A DNA stretch of 64,000 nt from Haemonchus contortus (taxonomy: Eukaryota > Nematoda > Chromadorea > Rhabditida > Trichostrongylidae), in contig LS997563.1 of NCBI GenBank assembly GCA_000469685.2, positions 39,286,468 through 39,350,467 on the forward strand. Direction: 5' to 3'. This document shows positions 57,791 through 64,000 of the stretch, one piece after another. Positions within the stretch are counted from its first letter, which is position 1, and every line of letters begins with the position of its first letter. Both the position numbers and the translations under genes were made by a program. The notes under the pieces are model-generated. The model worked only from the letters and a program-made list of their open reading frames with translations, was not told where the DNA came from and did no database searches.

Positions 57791-58310
57791 AGCAGTTCAG
57801 CGTTCGAATCTAGAGAGAACTGTCTTATTCTAATTACCGATTCCGCTGATTGACTTTATCGTGGATAGGTGGCCGTCGACATATATTACACGCGTTAGCG
57901 TGCATAGCCAAACTGGTAAAGCAATAAATTGATTATAATTAGATCTGCTTGCACTTTTCACCAGTTGGGCTATGCACATTAATTAATCAATTAATTGATC
58001 TGGATAGCAGTGTTACGATTGTGTAGTGAAAAGCAACACTAGCCATAGACGCTACTTTAATGATTGGCTCACTCTACTAATGATGTACACTTAAGGAAAC
58101 TTACTCCGTAGCCAGGTTAAAAGAGCTCATTCTATCGCTACTAACAATTGCATGTGCTCACCATCTTTCTGAGCAAAGTCTCCCAAAAAAGGCCTAGTAA
58201 CTCTTTACATCTCAAGGAGAAGCAGATTGCAAGAATAGGTGGATTTTATCAAAAGAACTTCTCCTTTAAGGGTTTATCATTAGGCTCCTAGAGTAATGGC
58301 GTTTAGATAG
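57791..58310. other. Gene-free stretch
   Basis: Nothing supportable; AT-rich with short inverted words around 57900-57990 ('TGCATAGCCAAACTGG', 'CCAGTTGGGCTATGCA'), an imperfect palindrome with arms about 65 bases apart. Confidence 0.4.
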
Positions 58311-58790
58311 GTTTTGTAGCTAGTAGTTTCAAAACAAAGGGGAACTGTGATTCTACATTGGGTCACAAACCTTGCTGGGTAGGGTCATTTCATTATAACA
58401 GCAGTAGGCAAACCGAACTTTCATCTTCTCATAATAAAGAAGCTTTAACCGGTCCCTGTCACTGCCATTACCACCAACTTTTTTTCACCCTCCTTTACCA
58501 TCCCGTCTTACCGAATGATACGTACTAAAGAGTCAAAATACATTCCTTTAACGCCAAAGTGATTTCTCCGTCGGGGTTCTGTCTCGTGGATGGGTCTTGC
58601 TTTCTGGGGAAACTTATGAGCTCTTATCAGTTGTTATTAGTTTGACTCCGTTACATCCCTCACGTTACATGTCTTCCTACTACCTATCATCAGTGTTCCC
58701 ATCGTTCCACCTGTGTTCTTAACGAATTTGAACGTTTTAGGTCCACGTGGACAGAAGTTATTATATTCACCTTGGACACTTATTTCGCAC
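58311..58790 (-). mobile_element. Helitron-like fragment, minus orientation
   Basis: It shares 'GGGTCACAAACCTTGCTGG' and the following 'AACTTTCATCTTCTCA' region with 23500-23590, and the 'GTGTTCCCATC...CCTGTG' plus 'GTCCACGTGGACAGAAGT' body with 24058-24390. Its ends are not recognisable. Confidence 0.45.
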
Positions 58791-58799
58791 AAACCCCAC

Positions 58800-60100
58800 C
58801 TCTTGTGGGCGGCTCCGGTCGCCCAATTTCGGTGTGGGACATGCACCCAGTTGCCTAAGACTGTTCGGATGCGTATGAAGGCTTGTCGAACTGTTTTTCT
58901 CAAGGTTTTTGCAGTTATAGGGAATGCCTCATTTTGAGGAAGATGATGTTGCACGGAATGAAAACCGAATAAAAGTCAGTTCCCTTGTGAGCTATCAACC
59001 AAAAAACTGCTGTAGAAAACAATCAAAGTCATTCTCTACTTCTTCTTTAGATAATTGTTCTGCTCACAGTCAGAAGCGGAGTTCGCTTTACTGGTGTTCT
59101 GATATTACTTATCCCAATCGAATGCTTGTTCCGGATGGTGGTCAACTAGTTTCAAGCCTTCATGCAAGGTGCAAAAAACACTGCTTTGGACGTCTCTTAG
59201 GCTGTTTCCGGACACATCGGGACAGAATCCCATTTTACAAACTTACAACTGTTTTTGTTCGTGTGTAGGGTATGACCTTGCTATCGAAGGCGAGTTTCGC
59301 GCATTTTATCAGCTATAGGAGCTACTTCGAAATGTGCACTGACTACATCGTTGCGAATATGGTCCTGAGTGCGTGATTCCAGCCATCCGACGTACATAGC
59401 ATTTTATTTCCATTGCTGCGAGGCCTCCTTCAGTTTCTTTTGTCTCAGAACGGCTTTTCACACCCTAAGTAGCAGGTGCTGCACGTCGTTTGTGCAAATA
59501 TTCAGTCAATTTCTCGTTCCCGAGGGAGTTTTAAACTAGAGATACTGCGCAGGGTACGGGCTTTGGGTCAATGCCAACTTCTCTCATTCAGTACTTTCCA
59601 GTTTGAAGAGAAATCACAGAATTCCTTTCTTTAGCCCTTCAGCCTTGCTACGCTGTGTAACTATAAATTCTACCTATAACCGGTTGCTTATAATACTTCT
59701 CTTAGCTCTAGGTTTTCTTTTCCACTAGGATTCTGCAGTCCACGGCATCTTTCATAGTCCACGACCGGTCGCTCGTGAGATGGATCCGCGACCGGTCGCT
59801 TACGGCAACAATTGGCCACAGTTGAGCTGAAGCCGAGGAGGAGACCTCTACGAAGACTCCACTTTCATGGCCGTCATATCTTCATGATTGTACCTACTGG
59901 TTGATGTTTCCAGTGGGTACAATCCTGAAAATTAGTTGTGGACATGTTTTGTCGGATCTGGTTAAAGAGAATACGTGATCTCTCAATAAGTAACACCCTT
60001 TGAGGCTTGGCGGTCGTAATTTCCGGCAGGGACTGGAACAAACTTCGTTCTACTAAATCATACTAACTTTGATGGTCCTCACCTCAATTTTTTTGTCATC
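58800..60100. other. Gene-free stretch
   Basis: A 114-codon + frame (58924-59268) opens with ATG but has no recognisable motif or splice context; the opposite strand holds a frame of similar length (58637-58954). I cannot call either a gene. 'CGACCGGTCGCT' occurs twice at 59760-59800. Confidence 0.35.
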
Positions 60101-61078
60101 CTGTTCTCTCATACCATCTTATCCTTTTAAAGATATCAAAACAACAAGGCTGCTTTGAAGGTATTGGAGGGCTCAGGAAATACGAATCTTCTGAGATTCT
60201 TTCTCACCCTTTATTATCTGTTATCAATCCCTATTCTGTTTGGGTCAAATCTGTGGTTCAAGGAGCGAAGTCACAAAACCATCATCGATTGGGATAACTT
60301 CGCTTTACTAGCGAGAGTACTGAAAGATCCCGTTATGGTATCGATGAAGAATTACATATCAGTCACTATGACTCGTCATCAGTCCTCATCCCAAAGCGTT
60401 CTCGATTCTACCACGTACCACATCACTCACTGAGATGGCAAGCTTCCACTGATGACTGTTGATGGTAGGGTTTAGTAAACGTACTGCTTCTTGCCTTCTA
60501 TGGTTCCATATCAGCCACTATCATTCGTTATCAGCTCATGTCACAACCCATCTACGGTTCCTTTACAGCTCATATCACCTACGAAAGTGCTAAGTTTCTG
60601 TTATTAACCGCAAAAGCGTGACATATCCCAGTTACTCCTCGCCTTCTATGGATCTCTATCAGTCGCTATTGTTTTAAGTCCCTGCCACGAAGTATACATG
60701 CCGTTATACCACATCATCCACGAAGGTGTCAAGATTGCACGGTTTAAAGTGAGATGACACGGTCGATGGCTCTCACTCCCAGGGTTCTCTTAGTGATCTC
60801 TATCAAGTGTGAACACTCCGTGTGGACTACCATCGGTGCTCCAATCCAGCCACCTGTGTTCCTTCCCAACTTGAACACTCCCGGTGCATGAGGACAAGTA
60901 CTTAGATGTTTCCGTCAAACATTTAGACCGGCACACAAGCACACAACCCACATCCCCACTGGCACACACATACATACACATACAAACACACTCTGGGAGG
61001 CACCCACGCGCACCGGCTCACACACGCAAATCCACCGACTAGCTAACAGACAGATTCATCGATTTATGTATAGTAGGA
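60100..61078 (-). mobile_element. Helitron-like element, minus orientation
   Basis: On the minus strand the 5' end TCCTACTATACATAAATCG follows an A at 61079. A long GT-rich tract (61010-60920) and the family body ('GTTCAAGTTGGGAAGGAACA') follow. TATCACT-type repeats fill 60350-60760. The left boundary is not defined. Confidence 0.55.
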
Positions 61079-61353
61079 TACTAAACGCTTCACATATATC
61101 TCTGTCTGTTCAAGCTTCACGAAAGGGAGCGCACCTTGTTGAGGTAGCACTTGCTTCTAGAATCTCTAACGAAGCTTTGTTACTACAACCTGAACACTTG
61201 ATACATGCACTTTACGACGAAAAGGCTTCATCTTTATTCGAACATAGAACGAAGATGTTCCGTGATGAAAATAGCCTTTCAAGTAGAATGTTATTAGATT
61301 TATAACAGCAACTTATAGTTAGTGACAAAGAGTTGCAAATGTACAATATTCCA

Positions 61354-63790
61354 TCAAGGATTAGGTTTTTGGTCAGGTTTTTGGTCAGTTTTATGTGCTC
61401 CATTGTAGTAATCAATGACGTTTTCATCGCTCCCCACTGATTTCAAAGGAACTTTCCACTTAAACGAACTCAGACCTTGTTGCTCGACGTTGTTTTTCGG
61501 CGTGAGAATGTCTTCGCCGCTCATCTTCGGTGGTTTGTTCTCTGGTGAAAAAACGCCTTCGCCACTCATCTTCAATGTCTTGTTTTCCGCTGGAATAATG
61601 CCTTCACCACTCATCTTCAATGTCTTGTTTTCTGCTGGAAGAATGCCTTCACCGCTCATAATTGACGGCTTTTCTGGTGTCAAGAAACCTTCACCACTCA
61701 TCTTTGACATAACCTGAGTCTTCATCGGCTCTTGTGAACTTTTCAGGGCCATCTTCGGTCTCTTATCATCTCTTGTTTTTCTCATGAAAGTTCGCAAATA
61801 GTGTTCATACTGTTTCCGATACTCCTTTCTTAGCATTCTGATGAATAATAGCTGGATAAGCAACACGACAACCATACCTATGCTGAGAATCAGCAAGCGA
61901 AAAGCCGCTTTTTTCCTGAAAAGCTATCTGAATTTAAAATCTTTTCTACACTGAAATGGCGCAGTTTTTGGCGCAGTTGCATTTTACAGAGGCAGCCGAC
62001 GGCGTAAAGGCACTGCCTGAGTGGTAGCTGCGTTTGGGTGGGAAGCAAAGACTGATCATTTCTAAGGAAAAAACTAGGCCGGTGAGGAGGCAGGCTTGTT
62101 ATTGTAGCGCAGTACTCCTGTGGCGGAGAACGAAAAGTTCAGCAAGGTCCCGGAGGCTTTCGTTGAACCAGTCATTTTACAGGTTGCACGGGTCACGACT
62201 AGGAAGGTGGGGTAGCCGAAAGATTTTTATCGCTGCAGAGCGAATGTGCTAGCCGTTACCATATGTATCAGCTGACTGAACTAATTATGCAGCGAACTTG
62301 CTCCGTTTTGATTGATGTCAGTCTCTGCAAGACCATTGAACAGGCCCTTTCTTAGGCACATTGAGAAACTGTGGTAGGAGGCACCACCTCTTGAGGCCGT
62401 ATTGCGCCCTATTAACCCGGCAATGCCCATTTTGCTTTTTGGGACTACCAAAACTTTTTATTTTAGCTGTGTTCACCAGACAGTGTGACCCCTTTCTACG
62501 GGTCTCGGCGGGTACCTTTCGGTTTAGCCAATCTAGAAAGGTCGATGAGAGCGCGGCGTGTTCCAATGTTTGCCAAAATGTTACTTTGAGTTGTTCTCGG
62601 TTTCAAAGTCGGTAGACATCATTGCTTGACTTTTATGGTGACTAGCTTCGTATAGTTAGTTACCATCTTTTAACCTACCGTGCTTCGTCTCTAGCAGACG
62701 TTTCCTCTAAGGCCATCGCCGGAATCTCTGAGATAGCAGTAGTCGAAGATTCTGTAAAAAAGGTGGTGCATAGAGAGAACATAGTTTAGCACGTAATCCA
62801 AGACGCGCCATTGCAGATAGGATATAGAAATTTGGCCTTATCAACCGGGCGACCGCTGATAGGTCCTGGCGTACGATAAGTATAACGTCGCATTCTGGGC
62901 CATATTTCATCGTGTGAAGACCTCACGCGAATCTCATGTTGTTCAATGATTACAGCCTAGAGGACTTCTGAAAAGTGGGAAAGGAACAAATGGAAAGGTT
63001 TCCACCCACCTTCAGTTGTGTCTACTTCTTCAGAGGTAGTTGGGGAAGTCATTGGAGATGTGGATGTAGATTCAGATGTTGTGGTGCTTGTCTGGATTTT
63101 TGTTGTTGTCGTATGAATCGGGGAGGATACTGCCACTATTGCTGCTGTTGCTGTAGTAGTATTGCTTGCCATAGTTGTTGGAGTCGAAGCAGTTGTAATT
63201 GTTGTCAAATTCTGTGTTGTGGTTGACAGTGTTGTTGTCGGAGCCGTGGTTATTACCGTTGCTAGGATAGTTGTTGGAGCCGTTACAGCAGTTGTTGTAG
63301 CGGGGGTCGTTGTCGTTGTTTCTGGAGTCGTAGTAGTTGTGATTGATGTCGGAGTGGTGGTTGTTGCTTTTGTTGAAGTTGTTGTGGTGGAAGTTGTCGT
63401 TGTTTCTGGAGTCGTTGTGGTTGTGCTTGATGTTGGAGTAGTGGTTGTAGATGTTGTTGTTGGTGGTGGTGTTGTTGCGCGGGTAGTTGTCGTTGATGCT
63501 GTAGTCGTAGTAGTTGTGGTTGATGTCGTGGTAGTGGCCGTTGTTGTTGTTGTTGATGTAGTTGTCGTTGTTGATGTAGTGGTGGTGGTGCTAGTGGTCG
63601 TCGTCGCAGTGGTGGGCGTTGTCGTTGGAGTTGTCGAGGAGATGAGCGCGGTTGTCGTAGGTTGGATAGAGGTTGGAGTTTTGGCTGTTTTGGTTCTCAC
63701 ACTTTCTTCATTCTTCCTTAACTCATCTATTATCGTCGTCGCACAACTTTTGTTCGCAGCTTTATTTTTGGCCAGCTGATTTACATAGTC
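61354..63790 (-). CDS. Gene B: Thr-rich mucin-like membrane protein, paralogue of gene A
   Basis: Two minus-strand exons are secure. 63790-63010 starts in phase 0 after 'GATTTTCAG' ('NKSCATTIIDELRKNEES') and then becomes a ~220-residue stalk made mostly of Thr with Ser, Pro and Ala. It ends in phase 1 at a GTGGGT donor, exactly like gene A. 61915-61354 encodes one membrane segment ('LILSIGMVVVLLIQLLFI') preceded by 'KKAAFR' and a ~155-residue tail. The tail has five copies of a 15-residue repeat beginning MSGEG/MSGED (within about 61700-61500) and ends near 'FKWKVPLKSVGSDENVI', matching gene A. The signal-peptide and EGF exons expected from gene A must lie to the right of the window, and a linker exon between stalk and membrane exon is probably missing (phases 1 and 2). 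Likely a glycosylated cell-surface protein. Confidence 0.65.
61495..61730 (-). repeat. 45-base coding repeat in the gene B tail
   Basis: Five in-frame units encode MSGEG-x(2)-P/S-x-E-x(5) blocks of about 15 residues. The repeats keep the frame and vary at silent and replacement positions. Gene A has no counterpart. Confidence 0.8.
61930..62990. other. Presumed gene B intron region
   Basis: It lies between the stalk exon and the membrane exon of gene B. A short piece on the minus strand around 62445-62410 ('SFGSPKKQNGHC') faintly resembles a possible linker exon of gene A near 52990-52948 ('PFGSGFIFSNHAG'), but not enough to call. Confidence 0.3.
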
Positions 63791-64000
63791 CTGAAAATCA
63801 GAAAATTGAATTTTTCGCATATATCTTTCACTTCATAATTTGAAAGCAAAACAGAGTTCGCATAAACCATTTGATTACACGCTTAGCCACTGGTTTAAAA
63901 CCAGTCTCCTAAGGCACCTTAATCTCTTCCTTGCCTGGCTCTTCCTTTGCATACGTTAGGTATAACATTGAATAGATTTCCCCTCATTTTGCCCGGATAA

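Noticed and set aside
63162..63779. 205-codon Val-rich frame on the + strand
   Set aside because: It is the reverse complement of the Thr-rich stalk of gene B (ACN codons read as GTN-type on the other strand) and has no splice or start support.

Overview
This 64 kb window looks like nuclear DNA of a nematode. The evidence is phase-consistent multi-exon genes with mostly short introns (about 45-110 bases) ending in TTTCAG-like acceptors, a White-type ABC transporter, a coding start sitting directly on an AG acceptor (as in spliced-leader genes), and a heavy load of Helitrons, Tc1/mariner elements, MITEs and tRNA-derived SINEs. There are no bacterial-style operons, CRISPR arrays or rRNA genes. 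I cannot name the species. All gene models were built by hand from open frames, GT/AG sites and intron phase; no search or RNA evidence was available.

Layout. 1-18 kb is gene-poor and repeat-rich (SINE copies, a MITE, a non-LTR retrotransposon remnant, perfect hairpins); only one short secreted-peptide candidate stands out (14395-14541 +). At 18059-18985 (-) there is a three-exon gene of unknown function (240 aa). Three genes follow on the + strand: a 12-exon BTB-domain protein (20191-30080, 426 aa), a 5-exon secreted protein of an unrecognised family (31706-33069, 213 aa) and a 19-exon White-family ABCG half-transporter (33561-48611, 644 aa). Their introns are packed with mobile DNA: a mariner-like element, several MITEs, Helitrons, and a 4.5 kb array of about 35 copies of a 130-base unit inside ABCG intron 15.

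From 48.7 to 52.3 kb there are GC-rich fold-back elements and a stray copy of one ABCG exon. On the minus strand from 64 kb down to 52.3 kb lie two paralogous genes for type I membrane proteins. Gene A (52295-56177) has a signal peptide, a six-cysteine EGF-like exon, a Thr/Ser-rich stalk, one membrane segment and a short basic tail. Gene B (61354 to beyond 63790, running toward the window edge) has the same plan with a very Thr-rich stalk and a 15-residue repeat in the tail. Splice phases and the tail motif F-x-W-K-x-P-x-K-S-V-G-x-D-x-N-V are shared. Helitron-like sequence and a 126-base tandem repeat lie between them.

The most noteworthy items are the 130-base array whose every unit carries a 3' splice acceptor, an 85-base exon-like piece and a 5' donor; the mucin/EGF paralogue pair; and the altered ABC signature motif (ISVGE) in an otherwise intact ABCG transporter.
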